The notes under the pieces were generated by a model. That model made no database searches. It was given only the letters and a program-made list of their open reading frames with translations, and was not told the origin of the DNA. This document shows, in pieces, positions 18,476 to 27,902 of a DNA stretch of 64,000 bases. The stretch is from NCBI RefSeq assembly GCF_010669145.1, contig NZ_CP048635.1:1868501-1932500 (forward strand). The letters run 5' to 3'. Source of the stretch: Rhizobium oryzihabitans. Its GTDB lineage: Bacteria; Pseudomonadota; Alphaproteobacteria; Rhizobiales; Rhizobiaceae. Numbering within the stretch: the first letter of the stretch is position 1; each line of letters opens with the position of its first letter. The position numbers and the translations under genes are program-made.

Positions 18476-19177
18476 ATGATGACGGATATTATTGCATCTG
18501 CCGAGCGCAAGCGCGGCTCCGGCGTGAAGATGGTCTATGATCTGCTGCGCGACGAAATTCTCGATCTGGTCCTGCCGCCCGGCAGCCCCATTGACGAGGT
18601 GCAGCTTGCCGAGCGGTTCAAGATGTCGCGCACGCCCATTCGCGAGGCCCTGGTGCGGCTTTCGGGCGAGGGTCTGATCGATACGCTGCCGAACCGTTCG
18701 ACCATGGTGTCGAATATAGATTTCCTCAACATGCATACCTATTTCGATGCGCTGGTGCTGATGTACCGGGTCACGACCCAGCTTGCCGCGCAATATCATC
18801 GCCCGGAGGATCTGGCCGGCATCCGCGCCCATAATGCGGAGTTCGCCGTTGCGGTGGAAGAGCAGGATGCGCTGGCGATGATTTCCACCAATGCCGCGCT
18901 TCACCTTTCGATCGCCGAAGCCGGGCGCAACCCCTATTTCACCAGCCTGTTCAAGCGCCTGCTGGACGAGGGACGGCGCATCCTCAGACTTTATTATCAG
19001 TCCTATGACGATCGCCTGCCGAAACGCTTCGTCGATGATCATGATGAGATCATTGCTGCGATTGCCGCGCGCGATACCGTTCTTTCCGAGAAACTGGCCC
19101 GCGAGCACGCCGAGCAGATCGTGCGGCAGGTGCAGAAACTGCTGGTGCGTAACGAGCGTCTGGAAATAAATCTATAG
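18476..19177 (+). CDS. GntR/FadR-family (FCD) transcriptional regulator
   Basis: 233-residue one-component regulator. The N-terminal winged helix (about 15-80) includes IDEVQLAERFKMSRTPIREAL and GLIDTLPNRSTMVS. The C-terminal all-helical FCD domain (about 90-225) has the usual spaced acidic and His residues (NAALHLSIAEAG and DDHDEIIAAI). Start: AAGAGGG precedes ATG codons at 18476 and 18479. A TTGTCGACAA palindrome follows the gene and precedes the DapA-family gene, and a near copy precedes this gene, so self-regulation and control of the downstream catabolic genes is likely. The ligand is probably an amino acid or hydroxyproline derivative, inferred from neighbours. Confidence 0.85.
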   Translation: MMTDIIASAERKRGSGVKMVYDLLRDEILDLVLPPGSPIDEVQLAERFKMSRTPIREALVRLSGEGLIDTLPNRSTMVSNIDFLNMHTYFDALVLMYRVTTQLAAQYHRPEDLAGIRAHNAEFAVAVEEQDALAMISTNAALHLSIAEAGRNPYFTSLFKRLLDEGRRILRLYYQSYDDRLPKRFVDDHDEIIAAIAARDTVLSEKLAREHAEQIVRQVQKLLVRNERLEINL

Positions 19178-19189
19178 CTTGTCGATTTC

Positions 19190-19233
19190 TTGTCGACAAA
19201 TAAAATACAAGATTGTAATGTCCTTGTCGAAAG
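19190..19233. promoter_or_regulatory. Candidate GntR operator region before DapA-family gene
   Basis: Perfect palindrome TTGTCGACAA at 19190-19199, a second imperfect CCTTGTCGAAAGG at 19222-19234, and between them TACAAGATTGTA with complementary ends. TTGTCGACAA-like palindromes are typical binding sites of FCD-type GntR proteins. Confidence 0.5.
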
Positions 19234-19285
19234 GATGGCGCGGAGGTGCGTCCATTCCTGAAAAACTGTCCCTTAGGAGCTAGTA

Positions 19286-20251
19286 ATGACGGCCAGCATT
19301 TTTTCCGGCGTGATTCCCGCCTTGATGACCCCCTGCAAGGATGATCGCACTCCCGATTTCGACGCGCTTGTCCGCAAGGGCAAGGAACTGATCGCCGATG
19401 GAATGTCGGCAGTCGTTTATTGCGGTTCCATGGGCGACTGGCCGCTCCTGACGGACGAGCAGCGCATGGAAGGCGTGGAGCGTCTGGTGAAAGCCGGCAT
19501 TCCGGTCATCGTCGGCACCGGCGCCGTCAACACGGCATCTGCCGTCGCGCACGCCGCCCATGCCCAGAAGGTTGGCGCAAAGGGCCTGATGGTCATTCCG
19601 CGCGTCCTGTCGCGCGGTTCGGTCATCTCCGCCCAGAAGGCGCATTTCAAGGCCATCCTTGCTGCCGCTCCAGAAATTCCTGCTGTCATCTACAACAGCC
19701 CCTATTACGGCTTCGCCACCCGCGCCGATCTCTTCTTCGCGCTGCGTGCCGAACACAAGAACCTCGTTGGCTTCAAGGAATTCGGCGGCCCGGCCGATAT
19801 GCGTTATGCCGCTGAAAACATCACCAGCCGCGATGATGACGTGACCCTGATGATCGGCGTCGATACCGCCGTCGTCCACGGCTTCGTCAATTGCGGCGCA
19901 ACCGGCGCCATCACCGGCATCGGCAATGTTCTGCCGAAGGAAGTCATTCATCTCTGCAAGCTGTCGCAGGCCGCCGCCAAGGGCGATGCCGATGCCCGCG
20001 CCCGCGCGCTGGAACTGGAACAGGCGCTGGCCGTGCTCTCCTCCTTCGATGAAGGCCCGGATCTGGTTCTTTATTTCAAGCACATGATGGTGCTGAAGGG
20101 CGACAAGGAATACACGCTGCACTTCAACGAGACCGACGCCCTGACAGACAGCCAGCGCGGTTATGTCGAGGCGCAGTTCAAGCTGTTCAACAGCTGGTAC
20201 GCCGACTGGAGCAAGCTTCCGGGCGCCGTGCAGGCCTGCAAGGCGGCCTGA
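19286..20251 (+). CDS. DapA-family lyase/deaminase, probable hydroxyproline pathway
   Basis: 321-residue class I aldolase-fold enzyme of the dihydrodipicolinate synthase/N-acetylneuraminate lyase family. Schiff-base Lys164 (VGFKEFG) and Tyr136 (IYNSPYY) are present. It is unlikely to be a lysine-pathway DapA, because the neighbours are an MDH/LDH2 reductase, an FAD amine oxidase, aconitase X and a proline-racemase-family protein. Family members in such loci are delta1-pyrroline-4-hydroxy-2-carboxylate deaminases, giving alpha-ketoglutarate semialdehyde. No semialdehyde dehydrogenase is seen nearby, so that step would be encoded elsewhere. A strong terminator follows directly. Confidence 0.75.
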   Translation: MTASIFSGVIPALMTPCKDDRTPDFDALVRKGKELIADGMSAVVYCGSMGDWPLLTDEQRMEGVERLVKAGIPVIVGTGAVNTASAVAHAAHAQKVGAKGLMVIPRVLSRGSVISAQKAHFKAILAAAPEIPAVIYNSPYYGFATRADLFFALRAEHKNLVGFKEFGGPADMRYAAENITSRDDDVTLMIGVDTAVVHGFVNCGATGAITGIGNVLPKEVIHLCKLSQAAAKGDADARARALELEQALAVLSSFDEGPDLVLYFKHMMVLKGDKEYTLHFNETDALTDSQRGYVEAQFKLFNSWYADWSKLPGAVQACKAA

Positions 20252-20265
20252 TAGATTGCTGCTGT

Positions 20266-20297
20266 AAAAAAAGGCCCGCAATTGCGGGCCTTTTTTG
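20266..20297 (+). terminator. Intrinsic terminator after DapA-family gene
   Basis: AAGGCCCGC, loop AATT, GCGGGCCTT (20271-20292) with flanking A and T runs, so it can work on both strands. Confidence 0.9.
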
Positions 20298-20320
20298 TAT
20301 GTGATGAGGTTTGATGTCTC

Positions 20321-20440
20321 TCCTCCGTCATGCCGGACTTGATCCGGCATCCAGCCACGGCGCGTCTGCGCTGTGAAAGGACTCTTCTGCGATCAAGGAC
20401 TTGATCGCACTGGACCCCGGATCTAGTCCGGGGTGACGGA
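20321..20440. repeat. Intergenic palindromic repeat, family A, copy 2
   Basis: Nearly identical over its whole length to the copy at 9316-9434, with only scattered substitutions (for example GGATCTAG for GGATCAAG). Confidence 0.75.
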
Positions 20441-20462
20441 GCGGGGATGCTGTGTCAACATG

Positions 20463-20490
20463 AAAAAGGCCCGCAATCGCGGGCCTTTTT
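20463..20490 (-). terminator. Intrinsic terminator for the MDH/LDH2-family gene
   Basis: GGCCCGC (20468-20474), loop AATC, GCGGGCC (20479-20485), flanked by A and T runs. It lies just beyond the stop of the leftward gene. Confidence 0.85.
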
Positions 20491-20503
20491 TATTCAAACG
20501 CGG

Positions 20504-21543
20504 TCAGGCAACCGCGTCCAGCCCCTTTTCCAGCAGCCGGTCGAGCCCGGCCATTTCGGCGGCGGTGAGTGTGATGCCTTCGCTTTCGGATTTGGCGCGG
20601 GCGGTGAAGCGTCGGCCGGAGGGCAGGCGGGCGCCCTGGCCGATGATGGCGTCGAACAGCACTTCAGCCCGCTGGGAGGGATCGCCCGGGCGGCCCTTGG
20701 CGAACGCTTCCGGGGAAAAGGCGATAATCAACTCACCATGGGTCGGGGCAAGCGTCGTGGTGCCGAGAAATTCGAGCGCTTCGGGGCTGGTCAGGTCGCC
20801 GATCATGATGCCGGCGAGAAGTTCGATCATCGTGCCGATGGCCGACCCCTTGTGGCCGCCAAAGGGCAGCATCGAGCCGGCAAGGGCCGCCTCCGGGTCG
20901 GTCGTCGGCTTGCCGTCGGCATCCAGAGCCCAGCCTTCCGGCAGGGATTTTCCTGCGCGCCGATGCAACTCTATTTCACCGCGCGCCGCAACCGATGTCG
21001 CAAAGTCGAAGACGTAAGGGAAGTGTCCCTGCGCGGCCAGCCGAAGGCGAAGGGGTTGGTGCCGAGTAGCGGTTTGCTGCCGCCGGTGGGTGCGACGGTG
21101 GAATAGCTCGGGCACATCACCAGCCCGGCAAGGCCATTCGAGGTAAGGCCCTCGACTTCCGGCCAGAGCGCCGAAAAATGCGTGCAATCATTGATGACGA
21201 GCGCGGCGATGCCGGAGTGTTTCGCCCGCTCTACCAGAACAGGCAGGCCAAGCTCGAAAGCGGGGTTGGCAAATCCGCCATTGGCGTTGACCTTCACGAT
21301 CGCCGTGCCGTCATCTTCGGCCACTTCCGGGATTGCATCGGGCTTCACCTTGCCCGCCTTGACGGTGCGGAGCGCACCTTCGATGCGGTAAATGCCATGG
21401 GATTTGCAGGCGTCCCTCTCACCGGCCGTGATGACGCGTGCGATCGCTCCCGACTGGACGGCATTGAGACCGGCCTTGCGAAAAATTGCTTCGACCCGCG
21501 CCGAAAGCTCTCCAATGGTCAAGGTGGTGGTGTCGCTCATCAT
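20504..21543 (-). pseudogene. MDH/LDH2-family NAD(P)H-dependent imine reductase, frameshifted
   Basis: Oxidoreductase of the malate/L-lactate dehydrogenase 2 family, about 346 residues if repaired. It has DACKSHGIYRIEG, THFSALWPEVEGL and GTNPFAFGWPR before the break, and VFDFATSVAARGE and PFGGHKGSA after it. A single base appears lost near 21031; adding one C on the coding strand (CGC-CAG-GGA) restores the expected reading. Homologues next to proline-racemase or aconitase X genes reduce delta1-pyrroline-2-carboxylate to L-proline, the step after 3-hydroxyproline dehydration. GGAGG lies 3 bases before the ATG at 21543 and 6 before one at 21540. As in the other broken genes, an assembly error is likely. 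Confidence 0.75.
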
Positions 21544-22006
21544 AATCCTCCGATGTCGGGCTCGCACATTTTGAATACATAAAGTATACAAAGGTGGTGC
21601 TATTGCAACTCGTCTTTTCAGTGAAGTGTTATGAGAGCGCAGATCAAAGCGCTAGGCGCAAAGCTCCCGGTTTTCCACGACGTTTCCCGCGCCCTCATTC
21701 CTGTGCTCGTCACAGGAATCCAGTCAGCCCAAGTCTTTGGGCTGAAAAGACTCTTCCCGTCCCGCCGACGCGTGCCGACTGGATTCCTGTGACAAGCACA
21801 GGAATGAGGGGCGTTGGGCCTTTCTGCGCCGCTCCACATTTCCCCGCACCGTTTTCCATAAAGCCTGCCTGACAAAATTCCGATCATTCGCACATGCAAA
21901 AAATTCTTTTTGTATACTCCTTGTATTTTTATGTTGATTTATCGCTCCCGTGGGGAAATAGTGACCGCGCCTTCAAAGGCAGACCAATTGTGGGAGCAAA
22001 TAAAGA
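21544..22006. other. Divergent promoter region with inserted repeat
   Basis: 463 bases between the leftward reductase gene and the rightward importer operon. It holds repeat family C copy 1 and two inverted occurrences of one motif: GTATACAAA at 21584-21592 near the reductase start and TTTGTATAC at 21909-21917 near the importer. Their symmetric placement suggests a shared regulator, but the T/A-rich motif could also be part of -10 elements. No gene is seen. Confidence 0.45.
21692..21810. repeat. Intergenic palindromic repeat, family C, copy 1
   Basis: CCCTCATTCCTGTGCTCGTC and its inverted partner ending GCACAGGAATGAGGG form long arms around inner CAGCCCAAG/CTTTGGGCTG pairing. A second copy is at 28965-29083. 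Confidence 0.75.
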
Positions 22007-22813
22007 ATGAAAAAATCGGTCATCGTCGCCGGCCTGCTGGCCGCCACTTTCGCTATTACTCCGGCCAAGGCCGACAAACTTGACGACATCATTTCGTCCG
22101 GCACGCTGCGTTGCGCTGTCGTGCTCGATTTCCCGCCCATGGGCGCGCGTGATGACGCCAACAATCCGATCGGCTTCGATGTCGATTATTGCAACGATCT
22201 TGCCAAGGCGCTCGGCGTCACGGCTGAAATCGTCGAAACGCCTTTCCCCGAGCGCATTCCCGCGCTGATGTCCGGTCGCGTCGATGTCGGCGTTGCTTCC
22301 ACGTCGGATACGCTTGAGCGTGCCAAGACGGTCGGCATGACAGTGCCTTACTTCGCCTTCGAAATGGCCGTTACCGCCAACGACAAGTCCGGCATCAAGT
22401 CCTTCGAGGACATGAAGGGCAAGACCGTCGGTGCAACCGCTGGCACGTTCGAAGCCATCGCGCTTGAAAAGTCGGTCAAGGAATGGGGCGTCGGCGAATT
22501 CCGTCCTTACCAGACCCAGGCAGATGTGTTCCTCGCGCTCAGCCAGGGCCAGATCGATGCCACCGTTTCCACCTCGACGGTTGCGCAGTCCAACGTCAAG
22601 GGCGGCAAGTTCGCCGGCATCTCCGTGGTCGGCAAGGCGCCTTACGACATCGACTATGTCGCGCTCTTCACCAACCGCGATGAATATGGCTTCATCAACT
22701 ACCTGAACCTCTTCATCAACCAGCAGGTTCGCACCGGCCGCTACGCCGAGCTCTATGAAAAATGGGTTGGCGGCGAAGTTCCCTCGCTCACCGTCAACGG
22801 CGTTTATCGCTGA
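22007..22813 (+). CDS. Polar amino-acid-binding protein, SBP family 3
   Basis: 268-residue periplasmic binding protein with a signal peptide (about 1-22, ending AKA-DKL). Family-3 features include GTLRCAVVLDFPPMG, NPIGFDVDYCNDLAKALG and the RVDVGVASTSDTLERAKT hinge region. GGGAG precedes the ATG. It heads an operon with two permeases, an ATPase and an FAD amine oxidase, so its ligand is probably the amine or amino acid oxidised there; hydroxyproline or a related imino acid fits the wider locus. Confidence 0.87.
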   Translation: MKKSVIVAGLLAATFAITPAKADKLDDIISSGTLRCAVVLDFPPMGARDDANNPIGFDVDYCNDLAKALGVTAEIVETPFPERIPALMSGRVDVGVASTSDTLERAKTVGMTVPYFAFEMAVTANDKSGIKSFEDMKGKTVGATAGTFEAIALEKSVKEWGVGEFRPYQTQADVFLALSQGQIDATVSTSTVAQSNVKGGKFAGISVVGKAPYDIDYVALFTNRDEYGFINYLNLFINQQVRTGRYAELYEKWVGGEVPSLTVNGVYR

Positions 22814-22828
22814 TCAGGACTTTTCGTA

Positions 22829-22857
22829 AACGGCGCGGTCAAGATGACCGCGCCGTT
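22829..22857 (+). other. Hairpin between binding-protein and permease genes
   Basis: A 13-base perfect stem, AACGGCGCGGTCA (22829-22841) with TGACCGCGCCGTT (22845-22857), loop AGA, no U-run. This is a typical 3'-protecting or attenuating structure that raises the binding protein over the membrane subunits. Confidence 0.75.
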
Positions 22858-22884
22858 GATCGTTTCTGAAAAGGCGGGACGCCC

Positions 22885-23550
22885 ATGTTCAACTATACAT
22901 TTCACTGGAATCAGGCGCTGAAGGCTTTGCCGCAGCTTCTGGACGGTGCGGTGGTGACGCTGCAGATTGCCATTCTCTCGATGGTGATCGGTCTGGCCTT
23001 CGCCATCGTGCTGACGCTGTTCCGGCTTTCCGGTAACCGAATTCTAAGCGCACTCGCCTCCATCTGGGTGGAGGTTGCCCGCAACACGCCGGCGCTGTTC
23101 CAGATATACATGGCCCATTTCGGGCTTGGCAATTTCGGCATTCACCTCAGCCCCTATACGGCGCTTCTGGTCGGCATCGCCTTCAACAATGCCGGTTATC
23201 TTGCGGAGAACTTCCGTGGAGCGCTGAAAGCGATACCGGATACGCAGACCCGTTCCGGCCGCTCGCTTGGCATGACGTCGATGCAGACCTTCCGGCTCAT
23301 CATCATGCCGCAGATGCTGCGCGTCGCCTTCCTGCCCGCCACCAACCAGATGGTCTGGGCGATCCTGATGACCTCGCTCGGTGTCACGGTCGGCATGAAT
23401 ACGGACCTTGCCGGTGTCACGCAGGCCCTCAATGCGCGCTCGTTCCGCACTTTCGAATTCTTCGCGCTCGCCGCGGTCATCTATTACGTGATCGCCAAGA
23501 TCGTCACGCTCGCCGCCAGAATGCTGGCCTGGCGTCTGTTCCGTTACTGA
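22885..23550 (+). CDS. Polar amino-acid ABC permease, HisM/HisQ family
   Basis: 221-residue inner-membrane protein with about five hydrophobic segments. The EAA loop (RSGRSLGMTSMQTFRLIIMP) follows the family pattern, as does EVARNTPALFQIY. It pairs with the next permease, which starts 12 bases after its stop, to form a heterodimeric channel. Confidence 0.87.
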   Translation: MFNYTFHWNQALKALPQLLDGAVVTLQIAILSMVIGLAFAIVLTLFRLSGNRILSALASIWVEVARNTPALFQIYMAHFGLGNFGIHLSPYTALLVGIAFNNAGYLAENFRGALKAIPDTQTRSGRSLGMTSMQTFRLIIMPQMLRVAFLPATNQMVWAILMTSLGVTVGMNTDLAGVTQALNARSFRTFEFFALAAVIYYVIAKIVTLAARMLAWRLFRY

Positions 23551-23562
23551 GAGAGGTGAGCC

Positions 23563-24216
23563 ATGTTTGAAACCGCTCTCACCTGGAGTGATCTCGCCTT
23601 CCTGGCCAAGGGTGCGGGGATGACGCTTGCCGTCACCGCCGTCGCCGTCACGGCAGGCACCATCATGGGGATCATCTTCGGCGTCATCCGTGTCCAGCTC
23701 GGGCCCTACTGGTCCCTGCCGCTGACCTTCGTGCTGGATATTTTCCGCTCTGTACCGCTGTTGATCCAGCTGGTGCTCGGAAATTCCTTCCAGTCGATCG
23801 CCAAGCTCGGCTGGCCGCCCTTCACCACCTCATGCGTCGTGCTGTCGCTTTATACGGCAGCCTATTGCACGGAAATCGTGCGCGGCGGCATCGGCGCAGT
23901 TCCGTCCAACACGCGCCGCGCCTGCCGGTCTCTCGGCATGACCTGGTCGCAGGACATGCGCTACATCGTGCTGCCGCTCGCCACCCGCGTATCGTTGCCG
24001 TCCTGGATCGGGCTGACACTCGGCGTCATGAAGGATTCCGCGCTGGTGCTGTGGCTCGGCCTCATCGAGCTTCTGCGCGCCTCGCAGATTCTCGTGACCC
24101 GCCTGCAGGAACCGCTGACCATTCTCATGATCTGCGGCGCCATCTACTTCCTTATCAGCTTCCCCATCGCCCGTTTCGGCGGGTATCTCGAAAGACGGTG
24201 GTCCCCCAATGATTGA
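23563..24216 (+). CDS. Polar amino-acid ABC permease, HisM/HisQ family
   Basis: 217-residue second permease with DIFRSVPLLIQL and an EAA loop (RACRSLGMTWSQDMRYIVLP). GAGAGGTGAG precedes the ATG. Its last 8 bases overlap the ATPase start, giving translational coupling. Confidence 0.87.
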   Translation: MFETALTWSDLAFLAKGAGMTLAVTAVAVTAGTIMGIIFGVIRVQLGPYWSLPLTFVLDIFRSVPLLIQLVLGNSFQSIAKLGWPPFTTSCVVLSLYTAAYCTEIVRGGIGAVPSNTRRACRSLGMTWSQDMRYIVLPLATRVSLPSWIGLTLGVMKDSALVLWLGLIELLRASQILVTRLQEPLTILMICGAIYFLISFPIARFGGYLERRWSPND

Positions 24217-24931
24217 GATCGAAAACGTCCGCAAATCCTTCGGCCCGCTGGAGGTTCTGAAAGGGATCAACCTGACCGTCAGCAAAGGCGAGGTCGTCAC
24301 CATCATCGGCGGCTCCGGCTCCGGTAAGTCGACGCTGCTCACCTGCATCAACGGCCTGGAGCCGATCGACAGCGGCAAGATCGTCATCGACGGCACGGAG
24401 GTGCATGCCAAATCGACCGATCTCAACAAGCTGCGCCGCAAGGTCGGTATCGTCTTCCAGCAATGGAACGCCTTTCCGCATCTGACGGTGCTGGAAAACG
24501 TCATGCTGGCGCCGCGCAAGGTGCTCGGCATCTCGAAGGAGCAGGCCGAGGAAATCGCCGTCAAGCAACTGACCCATGTGGGTCTTGCCGAAAAGCTGAA
24601 GGTCTATCCGAACCGCATGTCGGGCGGTCAGCAGCAGCGCATGGCAATCGCCCGTGCGCTTGCCATGTCGCCGGAATATATGCTGTTCGACGAAGTCACC
24701 TCTGCGCTCGACCCGATGTTGGTCGGCGAAGTGCTCGATACGCTGAAGATGCTGGCGGATGAGGGCATGACGATGATCTGCGTCACCCATGAAATGGCCT
24801 TCGCCCGTGATGTCTCCAACCGCGTCGCCTTCTTCCATCAGGGCGTGATGGCGGAAATCGGCACGCCGGACCAGCTGTTCGGCGCGCCGCAGCATGCCGA
24901 GACGCAGAAGTTCCTGGCGAGCGTGCGGTAA
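24209..24931 (+). CDS. Polar amino-acid ABC ATPase (GlnQ/HisP type)
   Basis: 240-residue ATPase with Walker A GGSGSGKST, Q-loop IVFQQWNAFPHLTVLENV, signature MSGGQQQRMAIARAL, Walker B LFDEVTSALD and switch His in VTHEM. All catalytic positions are intact. Its stop overlaps the ATG of the FAD oxidoreductase gene (one shared base). Confidence 0.9.
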   Translation: MIEIENVRKSFGPLEVLKGINLTVSKGEVVTIIGGSGSGKSTLLTCINGLEPIDSGKIVIDGTEVHAKSTDLNKLRRKVGIVFQQWNAFPHLTVLENVMLAPRKVLGISKEQAEEIAVKQLTHVGLAEKLKVYPNRMSGGQQQRMAIARALAMSPEYMLFDEVTSALDPMLVGEVLDTLKMLADEGMTMICVTHEMAFARDVSNRVAFFHQGVMAEIGTPDQLFGAPQHAETQKFLASVR

Positions 24932-26172
24932 TGCCAGCCAATGATGCCATCGTTATCGGGGCCGGCGTTGTCGGCCTCTCGGCGGCAATCGCCGCGCAGA
25001 CGCGCGGCCTTTCGGTCACCGTCATCGATCGCGAAGGGCCGGCGGCGGGCGCGTCGGCAGGCAATGCCGGCGCATTCGCCTTCACCGATATATTGCCGCT
25101 CGCGTCGCCCGGCATTCTCTGGAAAGCGCCGAAGTGGCTTCTCGATCCGCTCGGTCCGCTCAGCGTGCCGCCGGCCTATGCGCTGAAGATCGCGCCGTGG
25201 ATGTTCCGCTTCTGGCGTGCCTGTGCCGCCTCCAAGGTCGAGCATTCCACTGCGGCCCAGACGGCGCTTATGGATCTTTCGAAGGCCAAGCTTGAGCCCT
25301 TCCTTAAAAAGACCGACACGATCGCCATGCTGCGCAAGGAGGGCAACCTCCAGGTCTATGAAAGCGAAGCCGAATTCGAGAGTTCGCTTCCCGGCTGGAA
25401 GGCGCGCGAGCGCCACGGCATCGAGTTTCGCCACCTCAATGCCGAGCAGATGGCCGAGATACAGCCCGGCATCGCGCCGCGTTTCACCTGCGGCACGTTT
25501 ACACCCGGCTGGTATTCCATTGCCGATCCCAGGCTTTATACGCTTGCACTTGCCGAACATTTCCGCGCCATTGGCGGGCGTATCGAACGGCTCGATATTG
25601 CCGCACTCAGGCCGCTGGAAGACGGCGTCGAGGTGGTGAGCCATGACGGGCGCACCCGCAAGGCCGGCAAGGTCGTGCTGGCGGCGGGCGCTTTTTCGCA
25701 TCGCATCGCCCGCTCGCTCGGGGAAAAAATTCCGCTGGAAACGGAACGGGGGTATAATACCACCCTGCCGTCCGGCGCTTTTGATCTGCGCACGCAGGTG
25801 ACCTTCGGCGGCCACGGCTTCGTCGTCACGCGGCTTTCCTCCGGCATTCGCGTCGGCGGTGCGGTGGAACTGGGCGGGCTTGAGCTTCCGGCCAATTTCG
25901 CCCGCTCCGAAGCGCTTCTGAAAAAGGCGGCGAGCTTCCTGCCGGGCCTCAGGACCGAAGGCGGCAAGCAATGGATGGGCTTTCGCCCGTCGCTGCCGGA
26001 CAGCCTGCCGGCCATAGGCCAGGCGCGGCATACGGCGCGGGTGGTCTATGCTTTCGGCCACGGCCATCTGGGACTGACGCAATCGGCGGGCACGGCCTGT
26101 ATCGTCGCCGATCTTCTGACGGGGCAAAAACCCGCCATCGATACAAGGGCATTTTCGCCACAACGTTTCTGA
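24931..26172 (+). CDS. FAD-dependent D-amino-acid oxidase/dehydrogenase (DadA-like)
   Basis: 413-residue flavoenzyme of the DAO superfamily. The FAD-binding GxGxxG is at the N-terminus ([16 protein letters not shown]), with the ribose-binding acid at the end of strand 2 (VTVIDRE), and a C-terminal FAD block ([16 protein letters not shown]). Such enzymes oxidise D-amino acids or cis-4-hydroxy-D-proline to the imine at the membrane. With the DapA-family enzyme it would make the 4-hydroxy-D-proline branch, and it also suits a D-amino acid imported by the linked transporter. It is co-directional with, and 11 bases from, the aconitase X gene. Confidence 0.82.
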   Translation: MPANDAIVIGAGVVGLSAAIAAQTRGLSVTVIDREGPAAGASAGNAGAFAFTDILPLASPGILWKAPKWLLDPLGPLSVPPAYALKIAPWMFRFWRACAASKVEHSTAAQTALMDLSKAKLEPFLKKTDTIAMLRKEGNLQVYESEAEFESSLPGWKARERHGIEFRHLNAEQMAEIQPGIAPRFTCGTFTPGWYSIADPRLYTLALAEHFRAIGGRIERLDIAALRPLEDGVEVVSHDGRTRKAGKVVLAAGAFSHRIARSLGEKIPLETERGYNTTLPSGAFDLRTQVTFGGHGFVVTRLSSGIRVGGAVELGGLELPANFARSEALLKKAASFLPGLRTEGGKQWMGFRPSLPDSLPAIGQARHTARVVYAFGHGHLGLTQSAGTACIVADLLTGQKPAIDTRAFSPQRF

Positions 26173-26183
26173 CGGGGTTTTCG

Positions 26184-27892
26184 ATGTCTTCTTCCCTTTC
26201 GACAGCAGCCGTGCCTCAGGCACGCAGCATATTGGCCGGTGCGGCTGAAGGCGCGGTGATCGCCACCACAGAGGCGCTGAGCTTCTGGGGCGGCGTCGAT
26301 CCCGCCACCGGCAAGGTCATAGACGTGCACCACCCGCTGCATGGCGTCTGTCTCACCGGCGGCGTGCTGTTCATGCCCACCAGCCGCGGTTCCTGCACCG
26401 GTTCGGGCGTGTTGCTCGATCTTATCCTGACGGGCCGCGCGCCCTCGGCGCTGGTTTTCTGCGAGGCCGAAGACGTGCTGACGCTGGGTGCGCTGATCGC
26501 CGCCGAAATGTTCGGCAAGCCGTTGCCGGTGCTGCGCCTCGACACGGAGAATTTCGCCCGGTTCTCCCGTGCCGCTCATGTCCGTATCGGTGAAAAGACC
26601 ATCGAGGCCGATGGCGTTTCCCTGGCAATCGCACCGCCGGCGACGGCGCATCTCGATCTCAAGGGTGACGACCGGGCAATGCTCGAGGGCCGTGATGGCA
26701 TTGCCGCGCAGCAGGCGATGCGCATCATCATCGCCATGGCCGCCCAGCAGGGGCGTCAGCGCTGGTCGATGTCACGCAGGGCCATATTGACGGCTGCATC
26801 TATGCCAGCCCCGCCAATCTCACCTTTGCGGAAAAAATGGCGGAGATGGGTGCGAAGGTACGCGTGCCCACGACGATGAACGCCATTTCGGTGGACAAGG
26901 CGCATTGGCGCGCCCAGGGCGTGCCGGAGGATTTCGGCGATCCGGCCGCAAGGCTTGCGGATGCCTATGTGCGCATGGGCTGTCGGCCAACCTTTACCTG
27001 TTCGCCCTATCTCCTCGACAGCGCGCCGCAGGCCGGCGACATGATCGCCTGGGCCGAATCGAATGCGGTGATCTTCGCCAACACGGTTCTCGGTGCGCGC
27101 ACCGCCAAACACCCGGATTTTCTCGATCTCTGCATCGCCCTGACGGGCAGGGCTCCCTTGTCCGGCGTCTATCTCGAGGAAAACCGCCGGCCGCAACGCA
27201 TTGTCGATGTGGCTTTGCCTGAGGGTATCAACGACGCTTTCTGGCCGCTCGTCGGTTATCTCGCCGGCAAGGCGGCGCCCGATTGCATTCCGCTTCTGCG
27301 CGGACTCGCCGCCGCAAAGCCATCGCGGGATGATCTGAAAGCGCTCTGCGCCGCTTTCGGCACGACCTCGGCCGCTCCCATGCTGCATATCGAGGGTGTG
27401 ACCCCGGAAGCCGGGCTTGCGCCTGTGGAAACAGCCGAAACCGTCACCATTTCGCTTGCCGATATGGCCGCCGGCTGGTCGCTTCTGAATGAGGGGCCGC
27501 AGGATGTGCAGCTCGTCGCCATTGGCAGCCCGCATGCCTCGCTGGAAGAATGCCGCGCGCTCGCGGATGCCTTCTCCGGTCGCAGGCGTCATGCGGATGT
27601 CGCCGTCATCGTCACTGCAGGACAGCAGGTCATCGACGCGGCCGGCCAGGATGGCACCCTGAAAAGCCTGCATGAGAGTGGTGTGCAGGTGCTGCCCGAT
27701 CTCTGTTGGTGCTCGATTTCCGAGCCGGTTTTCCCGACGAAAACAAAGGCGCTGATGACCAATTCCGGCAAATATGCCCATTACGGCCCCGGCCTCAGCG
27801 GCCGCGCAGTGCGCTTCGGCAGCCTTGCCGACTGCGTTGAAAGCGCGCTGACCGGCCACGCCATTTCCCGTCTTCCTTCCTGGCTTTCCTGA
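26184..27892 (+). pseudogene. Aconitase X, fused form (probable cis-3-hydroxy-L-proline dehydratase), frameshifted
   Basis: Aconitase X protein of about 569 residues if repaired, with the small swivelling domain (DUF126; [15 protein letters not shown]) fused in front of the large catalytic domain (DUF521; [37 protein letters not shown]). I recall Agrobacterium aconitase X being shown to dehydrate cis-3-hydroxy-L-proline to delta1-pyrroline-2-carboxylate with an iron-sulfur cluster. Cysteines suitable as cluster ligands are present. Frame is lost at a GGGG run (26750-26753); one more G gives an uninterrupted [19 protein letters not shown]. As written the product is cut after the small domain. 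Sequencing error is the likeliest cause. Confidence 0.85.
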
Positions 27893-27902
27893 GGAGTTTT
27901 CA

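Noticed and set aside
19286..20251. Lysine-pathway dihydrodipicolinate synthase (dapA)
   Set aside because: Family match only. Genomic context is amino-acid/hydroxyproline catabolism with a dedicated regulator and importer.
22829..22857. Rho-independent terminator inside the importer operon
   Set aside because: Strong stem but no U-run, and the permease genes follow in the same direction without a visible new promoter; classed as a stabilising or attenuating hairpin.
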